Shown: positions 1 through 22,746 of the stretch, piece after piece
Layout of the letters: each line of letters opens with the position of its first letter
Numbering within the stretch: position 1 is the first letter of the stretch
Assembly (NCBI RefSeq): GCF_040656415.1
Contig: NZ_JBFAMC010000001.1
Coordinates: 1,922,001 to 1,986,000, forward strand
Source of the DNA: Rhodococcus_F sp040656415
GTDB lineage: Bacteria; Actinomycetota; Actinomycetes; Mycobacteriales; Mycobacteriaceae
Length of the DNA stretch: 64,000 nt
Direction: 5' to 3'
Made by a program: the position numbers and the translations under genes
The notes under the pieces: model-generated
What the model saw: only the letters and a program-made list of their open reading frames with translations
Databases searched by the model: none
What the model was told of the DNA's origin: nothing

Positions 1-15074
<15,074 letters not shown>

Positions 15075-15119
15075 CTCGTTCCCCCAGCGGGTAAAAAACT
15101 GTGGATGCGCAAGTTCTGC

Positions 15120-15155
15120 GCGTGTGACGGATCAACAGTCACCGGTGTCACACGC
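15120..15155. promoter_or_regulatory. Inverted repeat upstream of the left NRPS, possible operator
   Basis: GCGTGTGAC (15120-15128) and GTCACACGC (15147-15155) form a perfect 9-base inverted repeat with an 18-base spacer. The spacer ends in ACCGGT, giving a nested near-palindrome. The repeat lies 46-81 bases upstream of the NRPS start codon, suitable for a regulator site or a 5' UTR hairpin. No regulator gene lies beside it. Confidence 0.35.
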
Positions 15156-15296
15156 TTTATTGATCGTGCTGCACGCGTAGGCCCGGCGTTCACAAATTCG
15201 TGATGTTTGTTCAGGAATTGATGTCGACACGATGTCCGCCACAGTAGGACAGGTCTGGTAGGTGCGTCGTTTGCTTGCCTCGCCCGCAACCGGGGT

Positions 15297-15629
15297 TCAG
15301 CGGAAACACTCGGCCTCACGTGCAATCTTCACGAGTTCGGCGCACAGTGACTCCACCTCGGTCGCGGTCGCTCCTTCGGCAACGGCTGTTGCCACGTCCT
15401 CTGCGGCACATCGGACCTGGAAGACCCGATCGACCATGGCGGATGCTTCTGCGGGGGTGAGCACGACGGCATCGGGGGGAATGCTCGTGCCCTTGACCTG
15501 GTTGCGTTGCTCGTAGGCGCGCTGCCTGCAGGATTGACGGCAATACCGGCGGCGCCGACCGATCCCTGACTCCGCCACTTGCCGTCCGCACCACACGCAG
15601 GAGTCCGTTCTGCGGGAAGCGCTGTTCAT
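15297..15629 (-). CDS. Small CxxC zinc-finger-like protein (Rv2049c-like position)
   Basis: A 110-residue protein of unknown function. The N-terminus has CVWC, then GRRRRYCRQSCRQRAYEQR, a Cys-rich basic motif resembling a four-cysteine zinc knuckle. The rest is an acidic, alanine-rich helical tail. I chose the ATG at 15629, preceded by AAGGTGG, over upstream in-frame starts because the motif begins soon after it. It is divergent from rbpA, as is Rv2049c in M. tuberculosis. It is 222 bases upstream of the NRPS on the same strand. The assignment rests on position and the Cys motif, not on an alignment. Confidence 0.75.
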   Translation of the reverse strand: MNSASRRTDSCVWCGRQVAESGIGRRRRYCRQSCRQRAYEQRNQVKGTSIPPDAVVLTPAEASAMVDRVFQVRCAAEDVATAVAEGATATEVESLCAELVKIAREAECFR

Positions 15630-15801
15630 AATCACCCACCTTACTGTTCGGCACCGTCGCAACCGCCCGGTACGATTGCGGGGTTGCACCTGCGTAGCGT
15701 GCGGGAACCAATCGAGAAGTCATGACGTTGTAGATGAGTGTGAACGCTTGGTTCTGACCCAGGCGTGCTCGCGGGGAGACGAACGACGAGAGGACACAAC
15801 C

Positions 15802-16140
15802 ATGGCAGATCGCGTACTTCGAGGGAGCCGACTCGGTGCGGTGAGTTACGAAACCGACCGTGACCACGACCTCGCGCCCCGTCGGATGGCCAAGTATCGG
15901 TGCGACAACGGAGAAGTCTTCGACATTCCCTTTGCTGACGACGCCGAGATCCCCGGTACGTGGCTGTGCCGCAACGGGCTCGAGGGAACCCTCATCGAGG
16001 GCACTGCACCCGAGGCCAAGAAGGTCAAGCCGCCGCGTACCCACTGGGACATGCTGCTCGAGCGCCGTTCCAAGGAAGAGTTGGAAGACCTGCTCAAGGA
16101 ACGTCTCGACCTGCTCAAGGCGAAGCGTCGGGGAGCTTGA
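15802..16140 (+). CDS. rbpA: RNA polymerase-binding protein RbpA
   Basis: RbpA is an actinobacterial transcription factor that binds group 1/2 sigma factors and the RNA polymerase beta' subunit and stabilises open complexes. The 112-residue product starts MADRVLRGSRLG, continues with VSYETDRDHDLAPR and YRCDNGE (the core), and ends in a charged helix (THWDMLLERRS...ELEDLLKERL) matching the sigma-interacting domain. Length and motifs are typical. The ATG at 15802 follows GAGAGG. It is divergent from the CxxC gene and convergent with lnt, and a strong hairpin follows it. Confidence 0.97.
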   Translation: MADRVLRGSRLGAVSYETDRDHDLAPRRMAKYRCDNGEVFDIPFADDAEIPGTWLCRNGLEGTLIEGTAPEAKKVKPPRTHWDMLLERRSKEELEDLLKERLDLLKAKRRGA

Positions 16141-16160
16141 CTCGGGTCGCTGAACTTTAT

Positions 16161-16193
16161 GAACGCCGCCTCGGTATATCCGGGGCGGCGTTC
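16161..16193 (+). terminator. Hairpin terminator after rbpA
   Basis: GAACGCCGCC (16161-16170) and GGCGGCGTTC (16184-16193) form a perfect 10-base stem with a 13-base loop, starting 20 bases after the rbpA stop. There is no strong T-tract, which is usual in actinobacteria. Confidence 0.7.
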
Positions 16194-16726
16194 GACGCAT
16201 ATGGGCAAACCGATTCGACGTGGACGCGCTCATGTTCGCCAGCGGGGTGGTACTCGTCTCGACAGAACCCATTCGAGAACTCCGATCTGTTGAACGTAGG
16301 CGCGCTGCATTTCGAGCATACAAAGCTTTGAGTGTCACGCCCCGAACACGCAGTCGAAGAAACCACGCATGACCTGCATTTCATGCCCGCATATTGGCTC
16401 GAGAGGCAGGTCCCATGACGGCTTCCAATTTACTAGTCGGTACGTCGGAGTCAAGGGCGCGGTCTCCTCTTCCGCTCACTTTCATACCTGGGGTACGAAA
16501 GTTGACACCCGGGTTGCGGAGCAGCCACACCCGGGTACGAAACGCCGACCCTAGTTGAACGAGGGGGCAAACGCTCGTGATCTGTGCAACTCTTCGCCTG
16601 CCCTGTGTATTCCCTCACGGTGAGCATCAATCGGCCGACGCCCCGAGTTCGTGATCATCCGAGGTCTACGTCAACGAACGACGAACGGGCGAGAGTGCAA
16701 TCCTCCTCCCGCAGAAGAGAGATCCG
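16194..16726. other. 533-base intergenic region between rbpA and lnt
   Basis: I see no supported gene. In mycobacteria a polyprenol-phosphate mannose synthase (ppm) lies between or fused with these two genes, but no glycosyltransferase-like reading frame or recognisable remnant is visible. Composition is more AT-rich near 16370-16500. GGGTACGAAA occurs twice (about 16494 and 16534), with no clear function. Confidence 0.6.
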
Positions 16727-18355
16727 TCAAGAGCCGGATCGGTTGCCGGAGTCGTCGGCCGCCGTGCCGGCGACTCTCGCACGAACACCGCGACGCCGTT
16801 GTACCACCGCGAAAGCGATAGCCCCGAGTGCGCCGACGCAGAGAAGAACCTCTGGAACCGGGCCCAGCCGGCTTGCCAAGGTGAGCTCGGTGCGCAACGG
16901 AACCTGCGCCACCAACGCGTCAGGTACGAACAGGGGGGTTTGCTCCACCGTGGAACCGTCAGGGGCGATGATCGCGCTTACGCCGCTCGTCGCGGCCACG
17001 ACGACCGCTCGCCCGTGCTCGACCGCCCGCACCTTCGACATGGCGAGTTGCTGGTAGGTCATCTCGGTGTCACCGAATGTGGCATTGTTCGTCGGGACGG
17101 CCAAGATTTCGGCCCCGTTGCGAACCGACTGCTCGAACGCCCGGTCGAAGACCACCTCGTAACAGGTCGCGACACCTACGGCGACACCGTTCGCGTGAAC
17201 CACTCCGTCGCCGTGACCGGGAACGAAATTGCCCGCCTGATTCGCGTAGGGCGACAGGTGCTCGAAGAAGCCACGGTAGGGCAGGTACTCGCCGAACGGT
17301 TGGATGATCTTCTTGTCGTGCCGCTCCTGCGGTCCCGAGTATCCGTCCCACACGATCACCGAATTCGTGGCGGTTCCGTCGGAGTTGGCCAGCACCGCCC
17401 CCACCAGGATGGGTGCGCCGACCGCATCGGAGGCGCGCGAGATGTCCGCGGCCGCGTCAGCGTTGCGCAACGGGTCGATGTCGGAGGCGTTTTCGGGCCA
17501 GACGACGATATCCGGTTGCGGCACCGACCCAGACGCGACGTCCGCGGCGAGCTCGAGGGTTCGGTTCACGTGATTGTCGAGGACCTGCTTGCGTTGGGAA
17601 TTGAAATCGAGTCCCAATCTGGGGACGCTGCCCTGAACGGCGGCGACGGTGATCGTTCGGTACCCCGAATCCATACCCGGCAGCGTCGGCCAGAGCGCCG
17701 ACGACAGGACCGGCGCCGCGAGGGCGGCAATCAGACCGCCCACGAGGGTGCGCCTCCAGTTTTCGGCGCCGCCGGCTCGGGCGCGAACCGCCATCACAAC
17801 GGACGCCAGGCCGACGCCGGTCAGCGCCACCGCGAAGCTGAGCAGCGGGGCGCCACCGACACTCGCCACCGGCAGGAGCCATCCCTCCGGCTGCCCGAAC
17901 GCCAACCTGCCCCACGGAAAGCCGCCGAACGGAACACTCGAACGAAGCCACTCGGTGAGTGACCAGCACGCCGCGATCCACAGCGGCGCCCAGCGCAACC
18001 GGGACACGAGCACGGCCAGCAGCCCGAACAGGCCGATGAACAGCGACTCGATGGTCGCGAGCGCCAGCCATGGCAGGGGGCCGACATACACCCCGATCCA
18101 CGGCAGCAGTGGTATGAGGAAGCCGAGTCCGGCGAGATAGCCGTACCCGAACCCGGCGCGCAGACGTCGCGGCGCCGCCCCGGCGGTCAGGACCAGTGTC
18201 AGTAGAGCGATGCCGATCGGCGCGAGAAACCACAGCGGCCGCGGCGGGAAGCTGGCGAACACCAAGAATCCGGCCAACACGGACAACGCGCAGCGCAACA
18301 ACACGCCGCGCACTCCGGTGGTCCAGCCATGCACAGTGCTGTCCCTAACGCTCAT
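16727..18355 (-). CDS. lnt: Apolipoprotein N-acyltransferase
   Basis: An integral membrane enzyme that transfers an acyl chain to the N-terminal cysteine of lipoproteins. The 542-residue protein has about six hydrophobic segments in the first 210 residues, then a nitrilase-fold domain. The Glu-Lys-Cys triad is visible: Glu in VVWPENASD, Lys in HDKKIIQPFGEYLPYR and Cys in VATCYEVVFD. The ATG at 18355 overlaps the end of the amidohydrolase gene by 11 bases, so translational coupling is likely. A longer in-frame start at 18529 would lie deep inside that gene. The protein ends after a last membrane segment and a basic tail, with no Ppm domain attached, unlike M. tuberculosis Rv2051c. Confidence 0.95.
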   Translation of the reverse strand: MSVRDSTVHGWTTGVRGVLLRCALSVLAGFLVFASFPPRPLWFLAPIGIALLTLVLTAGAAPRRLRAGFGYGYLAGLGFLIPLLPWIGVYVGPLPWLALATIESLFIGLFGLLAVLVSRLRWAPLWIAACWSLTEWLRSSVPFGGFPWGRLAFGQPEGWLLPVASVGGAPLLSFAVALTGVGLASVVMAVRARAGGAENWRRTLVGGLIAALAAPVLSSALWPTLPGMDSGYRTITVAAVQGSVPRLGLDFNSQRKQVLDNHVNRTLELAADVASGSVPQPDIVVWPENASDIDPLRNADAAADISRASDAVGAPILVGAVLANSDGTATNSVIVWDGYSGPQERHDKKIIQPFGEYLPYRGFFEHLSPYANQAGNFVPGHGDGVVHANGVAVGVATCYEVVFDRAFEQSVRNGAEILAVPTNNATFGDTEMTYQQLAMSKVRAVEHGRAVVVAATSGVSAIIAPDGSTVEQTPLFVPDALVAQVPLRTELTLASRLGPVPEVLLCVGALGAIAFAVVQRRRGVRARVAGTAADDSGNRSGS

Positions 18356-19946
18356 AGACGACACTCCCCCGGTGCACCGATCGCAGCAATACTGGTGCGG
18401 GTGCGTCATCGAGACGAGGCAGGGCCGGGACCCGCGACCGTGGATCGGTGGACCATCGCTGCACCGAATCCTTGGGGGCGTCGACGACCAGTTCACCGAC
18501 ATCCCATACCGCGTAAGACGCGGGCGCACCCGGATTCAGTGTTCCCGCAACCCCGTCCCGGACTCCCCCGGCGCGCCAGGCTCCTTTGGTGGCCGCGGAG
18601 AACGCGGCGCGCGGCGAGATCCCGCTGGCCGGGGCGCGGTGGTGCACCGCTGCACGGAGCATCGCCCACGGTTCGACCGGGGTCACGGGCGCGTCGGACC
18701 CGAACGCCAGCGGCACCCCGCCGGACGCGGCCTTCGCGAACGGATTGAGAGTGAGGGCGCGCTCGGCTCCGAGGCGTCGCGCGTACAGGCCCTCCGTGCC
18801 GCCCCACAAGGCATCGAAGACGGGTTGAACGCTCGCGATCACACCCCACGATGCCATTCGAGCCACGTCCCGGTCGCTCATCATTTCTGCGTGTTCGAGT
18901 CGGTGCCCCAGCGCCGCGACCGCAGGACCGCCCAACTCGTCTACGACGAGCGCAAAGGCGTCGAGCGCTGCCGCAACGGCGGCGTCACCGATCACGTGAA
19001 ATCCCGACTGGATCCCGGCGACAGTACAGGCCCGGATGTGATCTGCGATCTCAGCGACCCCGAGGTAGCTCTTGCCGGTACTGCCACTCTGATCCGCATA
19101 CGGCTCACCGAGCCATGCCGTGTGCGAACCGACGGACCCGTCGATGAACAGGTCGCCGCCGAGTGCATGGGCACCCGTGGACTGGAGCAAATGGCGGGCC
19201 TCGTCGGCATCCGCAACGGCCTCGCCCCAGTAGCCGCGTACCTCGACGCCGTGGGAGGTGGCCAGGAGCTCACGAAAGTCGTCGAGCCCGGAAATGTCGG
19301 GACCGCCGCACTCGTGCACCGCGACCACGCCGCGGGACGCGATGGCGTCGAGTGCCGCGGCACGGGCAGCGGACCGTTGACGGGTAGTCAGCAGAGAGCG
19401 CGCTTCAGTGCGGGCAGCATGGTGCGCCTCGACAGTCAGTGGACCTTCTGGTGAGTACCCGGCGGCGTCGGGCAATGAGGCAATCGACTGCCGCAGCGCG
19501 GTCGAGCACACCGCAGAGTGGGCGTCGACCCTCGACAGGTACACCGCGCGTCCGGGTGCGGCCTCGTCCAACTGGGACGTGGTCGGGGGCACGCCCTCCG
19601 GCCAGGTCGTTTCGTCCCAGCCGTGCCCCCAGATTATGGCGTCGCGGTGGAGGTGGGCGAAGGAAGACAGCCGGTCGAGGCACTCGCGAAGCGAACCGAC
19701 CCCGACGAGGTCGAGCCCCACGATGTTCAGCCCCAACGCGGTGATATGTACGTGCGTGTCGACGAATGCAGGCGCGACGAAGGCGCCGTCCAGGTCGACC
19801 ACGTCCGCCCCCGGATGGAGGGCACGGGCGGCACGTTCGTCACCGACCCACGACACGATTCCGTCGGTCACCGCCATCGACGTGGCATCTGGGGCATGGG
19901 AACTGTAGATTCGAGCGCCCACCAGCAGTTGTGTACTCACGGGCAA
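18345..19946 (-). CDS. Amidohydrolase family 3 protein (YtcJ-like)
   Basis: A metal-dependent hydrolase of the Amidohydro_3 group; the substrate is unknown. The 533-residue protein has FVDTHVHI (HxH metal site) early, then VHECGG, GFHVIGD, HRLEHAE and FGSDAPV, the expected metal and proton-shuttle elements in order. The start is a TTG at 19946: AGGAGG sits eight bases upstream and overlaps the fxsA stop codon, whereas the alternative GTG at 19940 would be 14 bases away. It lies between fxsA and lnt with almost no gaps, so the three genes look like one operon. Confidence 0.9.
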   Translation of the reverse strand: MPVSTQLLVGARIYSSHAPDATSMAVTDGIVSWVGDERAARALHPGADVVDLDGAFVAPAFVDTHVHITALGLNIVGLDLVGVGSLRECLDRLSSFAHLHRDAIIWGHGWDETTWPEGVPPTTSQLDEAAPGRAVYLSRVDAHSAVCSTALRQSIASLPDAAGYSPEGPLTVEAHHAARTEARSLLTTRQRSAARAAALDAIASRGVVAVHECGGPDISGLDDFRELLATSHGVEVRGYWGEAVADADEARHLLQSTGAHALGGDLFIDGSVGSHTAWLGEPYADQSGSTGKSYLGVAEIADHIRACTVAGIQSGFHVIGDAAVAAALDAFALVVDELGGPAVAALGHRLEHAEMMSDRDVARMASWGVIASVQPVFDALWGGTEGLYARRLGAERALTLNPFAKAASGGVPLAFGSDAPVTPVEPWAMLRAAVHHRAPASGISPRAAFSAATKGAWRAGGVRDGVAGTLNPGAPASYAVWDVGELVVDAPKDSVQRWSTDPRSRVPALPRLDDAPAPVLLRSVHRGSVVYER

Positions 19947-19958
19947 GCAGTCTGCCTC

Positions 19959-20495
19959 CTACGGCCGACCGTCCGGATCACGGGTGGGGTTTCGGGACTC
20001 CGCATCGCTGACGTGCCCCTCGATCACCCTGCCCTCGAACGCCTGGTCCTCGAATACCTCCTCTACGACTTCGCCGTCTACCACCTGCCCCGATCCGTGT
20101 CGGGTTGTCCGCGTGAAGGCACCCGCCCCAGCTGTGAAGGCCGCGGCGCGGCTACCGCCCAACAAGACGACAACCGGCCGAAGAAGCCGACGGGTGGGCG
20201 GCAGGAGAAAGAGCAGCCCGATCGCGGAGGTGACCAGGCCGGGAACGAACATGAGCACGGATCCCAGTGCGACGAGCGCACCGTCCGCAACTGCGGCACC
20301 GGGCGAACCCTTCCCACTCGCGGCGAGGCGCAATCCTTCCATCACCCTGCGCCACTGTGAACCCATCAACAGAAGACCGATCAGCGTTCCACCGAGCAGG
20401 AGCAGCACCGTCCACAACACGCCTATCGCGTTCCCGACCAGGACGAGTGCGGCGACCTCCACCACGACATACAACAGGAACAGTGCGGCGTACAT
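19959..20495 (-). CDS. fxsA: FxsA family membrane protein
   Basis: A 178-residue membrane protein of the FxsA family, whose E. coli member suppresses F-exclusion of phage T7; its role in actinobacteria is unclear. It has hydrophobic segments at about 3-20, 25-45 and 70-105. The FxsA-type turn GxLxLxPGxxTxxxGLLLLLPPxRR appears here as VLMFVPGLVTSAIGLLFLLP followed by PTRRLL. The C-terminal half is hydrophilic and acidic. The ATG at 20495 fits the AAAGGGGG ribosome site better than the GTG one codon earlier. It is the first gene of the fxsA-amidohydrolase-lnt run. Confidence 0.9.
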   Translation of the reverse strand: MYAALFLLYVVVEVAALVLVGNAIGVLWTVLLLLGGTLIGLLLMGSQWRRVMEGLRLAASGKGSPGAAVADGALVALGSVLMFVPGLVTSAIGLLFLLPPTRRLLRPVVVLLGGSRAAAFTAGAGAFTRTTRHGSGQVVDGEVVEEVFEDQAFEGRVIEGHVSDAESRNPTRDPDGRP

Positions 20496-20646
20496 CACGC
20501 CCCCTTTCGGATGGCCGGTTCAACGAGAGCCTTCGCGGCCAACGTCTGATCGTTCAACGTCCGGCAGCCCTGATTTTCTCCCGACCACAGGTAGCCAGAG
20601 CGTCTTTCAGCCAGCCGGAGCCGCGATCGATACCGTGCCTCTTCTC

Positions 20647-21336
20647 TCACCGAGTCGCCTCGGCTGCTCGCTTTCGCGTGGCCCCGGGGCTTACCAGGCC
20701 GGTCTCGTAGGCCAGCACGACAGCCTGCACCCGGTCCCGGAGATTCAGCTTGGTGAGAATCCGCCCTACGTGGGACTTGATCGTCGACTCGGACAGGAAT
20801 AGTCGTTCCGCGATCTCCGAGTTCGACAGTCCGGCAGCGACTACTTGCAGCACTTCCCGTTCGCGCTCGGTCAGCGCGTCCAGGATCTCAGGGTCTCGGC
20901 TCGGCGCTGGATCCTTGTCCAGAAACCACTCCAGCAGCCGTCGAGTCACTCGCGGCGACACCACCGCATCGCCTGCTGCGACACTCCGAATGGCAGACAC
21001 CAGATCTTCAGGCGGGGTGTCTTTCAGTAGGAATCCGCTGGCCCCGGCACGCAACGCGCCGAGGGCATGCTCGTCGAGGTCGAAGGTTGTCATCACCAGC
21101 ACCCGACTCGAAACACCCGACTCGACGATCTGGCCGGTAGCGCTCACACCGTCCACTACGGGCATTCGGACGTCCATCAGAACAACGTCGGGTTGAAGTT
21201 TGCGCACCGCGACCAATGCCGCCGCTCCGTCGCCGGCTTCGCCGACGACGGTGATGTCGTCATGAGCGTCGAGCACCATTGTGAGGCCCATCCGCATCAG
21301 TTCCTGGTCGTCGACGAGAAGTACGGTGATCGGCAC
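20647..21336 (-). CDS. NarL/LuxR-family response regulator
   Basis: A two-component DNA-binding regulator of 229 residues. The receiver has DD at 9-10, the phospho-acceptor Asp55 in VVLMDVRMP, a TTF switch threonine region and Lys105 in GFLLKD. The output domain at about 155-210 is a LuxR-type helix-turn-helix (LTEREREVLQVVAAGLSNSEIA, then STIKSHVGRIL). The start is a GTG. The likely partner is the HisKA_3 kinase at 22747-23910, the same strand but separated by three plus-strand genes. The targets are unknown. Confidence 0.95.
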   Translation of the reverse strand: MPITVLLVDDQELMRMGLTMVLDAHDDITVVGEAGDGAAALVAVRKLQPDVVLMDVRMPVVDGVSATGQIVESGVSSRVLVMTTFDLDEHALGALRAGASGFLLKDTPPEDLVSAIRSVAAGDAVVSPRVTRRLLEWFLDKDPAPSRDPEILDALTEREREVLQVVAAGLSNSEIAERLFLSESTIKSHVGRILTKLNLRDRVQAVVLAYETGLVSPGATRKRAAEATR

Positions 21337-21467
21337 AGGCGCAAACCTAACACCGCGCTACCGGTGGATGGTGCCGCATGGTGACCTGAGAATCGCCGTC
21401 GTGGGCGCGAAATCCACCTATGATCGAGGTGTCCGGTAGTGTCGAGCGCTCGGATCGGGGTATCCAG

Positions 21468-21896
21468 ATGCGAATCGCGGATATATTGCGCAGCAAGGGC
21501 CCGGCGGTTGTGACGGTGGATCCCGGGATGTTGGTCGGTGAGTTGATCGGCGAACTTTCCAGGCACAACGTCGGTGCGCTCGTGGTGATGGAGGAAGGCA
21601 CCGTCGCCGGCATCGTGACCGAACGCGACGTGGTACGCCGAATCTACGAGCGCGGTCGCGAGGTCCTGGATGCACGGGTCGCGGACATCATGACCACCGC
21701 GATCTACGCCTGCGTCCCGTCCGACACAGTCGACAGTCTTGCCGAAACCATGACCGAGCGCCGAATCCGGCATCTGCCGGTGATCGTGGACGGGCGCCTG
21801 GTCGGCATCGTCAGCATCGGAGACGTGGTCAAGAGCCGGATAGGTGAACTTCAGACCGAACGTGACCAGCTCGAGTCTTACATCGACCGAGGCTGA
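21468..21896 (+). CDS. CBS-domain protein
   Basis: A 142-residue protein made almost entirely of two CBS motifs, a fold that usually binds adenine nucleotides. The first motif runs from VDPGMLVGELIGEL to VAGIVTERDVVRR and the second from PSDTVDSLAETMTER to LVGIVSIGDVVKSR. A charged helix ends it. I chose the ATG at 21468 (MRIADILRSKG), the usual family start; an upstream in-frame start at 21420 adds 16 unlikely residues. The next genes follow on the same strand. Function is unknown. Confidence 0.9.
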   Translation: MRIADILRSKGPAVVTVDPGMLVGELIGELSRHNVGALVVMEEGTVAGIVTERDVVRRIYERGREVLDARVADIMTTAIYACVPSDTVDSLAETMTERRIRHLPVIVDGRLVGIVSIGDVVKSRIGELQTERDQLESYIDRG

Positions 21897-21924
21897 GCAC
21901 CGGCAACGAACTCCGAGAAGCGTG

Positions 21925-22215
21925 ATGATGATGTCCCTCTTCGCTGTGGAATACACCTACAGCCCGGAAAAGTCCTCGGGTCGCGACGATCACCGGACCG
22001 ATCATCATGCCTGGCTCGCGGAACTCGCCCGGCGCCACATCCTGCATTCGATGCATCCGCTGGGCGACGGCAGCGGCACAGTTATGGTCGTCGACGCCAA
22101 GGACAAGGAATCCGTTGCACGGCTGTTCCGGCACGATCCGTATTCCCTCGCTGATCTTGTCGATAACGTGCAAATCAGCGAATGGACTCCCCCACCGGGA
22201 GAGTTCGACAGTTGA
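21925..22215 (+). CDS. YciI-like domain protein
   Basis: A 96-residue protein of the YCII-related / dimeric alpha-beta barrel type. It shows an early FAVEYTY strand, a DDHRTDHHAWLAELARR segment, and GDGSGTVMVVDAKDKESVARLF before DPYSLADLV, the family's usual pattern. A histidine-rich stretch near residues 22-28 could be catalytic. It starts with three consecutive ATG codons; GAGAAG upstream fits any of them. It sits 28 bases after the CBS gene and is probably co-transcribed. Substrate is unknown. Confidence 0.85.
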   Translation: MMMSLFAVEYTYSPEKSSGRDDHRTDHHAWLAELARRHILHSMHPLGDGSGTVMVVDAKDKESVARLFRHDPYSLADLVDNVQISEWTPPPGEFDS

Positions 22216-22313
22216 CAACTGCCCGGACCGACGCGTTATGTCGGGGATCCGTCCTGGCACCGATCGGATTTCACGACCACACTGGGGTGCCCCACCGAGC
22301 TGAGGAGGAAATG

Positions 22314-22736
22314 ATGGGCGACAGCAACCCGTTCGGGTTCGACCCCGACGATCTCGACCGCGTGATCCGAGAAGCGGGCGAGGAGTTGCGTAGCGTCAAA
22401 GACCGGATCGCGAAGTTCCTCGATCAGGCAGATTCGCAGATCCCGTGGACCGGGCTGTTCGCGGACATCGCCAAGACGCCTGGTCCCGCCCCGGAGCCCG
22501 AAACCGCCGGCGAAGCGGGCGACGGCGTATGGGCCATCTATACCGTCGACGCCGACGGTCTTGCCCGTGTCGAGCAGGTCTTCGCAACCGAACTCGACGC
22601 ACTCCGAGCGCACAGGCACAACACGGACCCGCAGAGGTCGGTTCGGTTCCTCCCCTACGGTGTCACCGTGAGCGTCCTCGATTCGTCGGACGAGTCCGGA
22701 CGGACCAGCGAGTCGGCTCCGCCGGAAACGGATTGA
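22314..22736 (+). CDS. Conserved small actinobacterial protein, unknown function
   Basis: A 140-residue acidic protein without a recognised domain. It begins MGDSNPFGFDPDDLDRVI, has an amphipathic helix (REAGEELRSVKDRIAKFL), a Pro-rich linker, then an alpha-beta segment (VWAIYTVDADGLARVEQVF, FLPYGVTVSVLD). The second of two adjacent ATGs (22314) is preferred because AGGAGG lies five bases upstream; the first leaves only two. The stop is ten bases from the convergent histidine kinase stop. Confidence 0.75.
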   Translation: MGDSNPFGFDPDDLDRVIREAGEELRSVKDRIAKFLDQADSQIPWTGLFADIAKTPGPAPEPETAGEAGDGVWAIYTVDADGLARVEQVFATELDALRAHRHNTDPQRSVRFLPYGVTVSVLDSSDESGRTSESAPPETD

Positions 22737-22746
22737 CGACGACTCC

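Noticed and set aside
16157..16384. Cys-rich 75-codon minus-strand frame after rbpA
   Set aside because: It overlaps the rbpA terminator hairpin, lacks a ribosome site and the cysteines show no zinc-finger spacing.
18356..18529. Upstream extension of lnt to 18529
   Set aside because: It lies wholly inside the amidohydrolase coding sequence and adds Pro/Arg-rich sequence before the first membrane segment; the ATG at 18355 gives the normal family length.
22182..22313. Upstream extension of the small protein gene at 22314
   Set aside because: It would overlap the preceding gene and ignore the AGGAGG site located directly before the 22311/22314 ATG pair.
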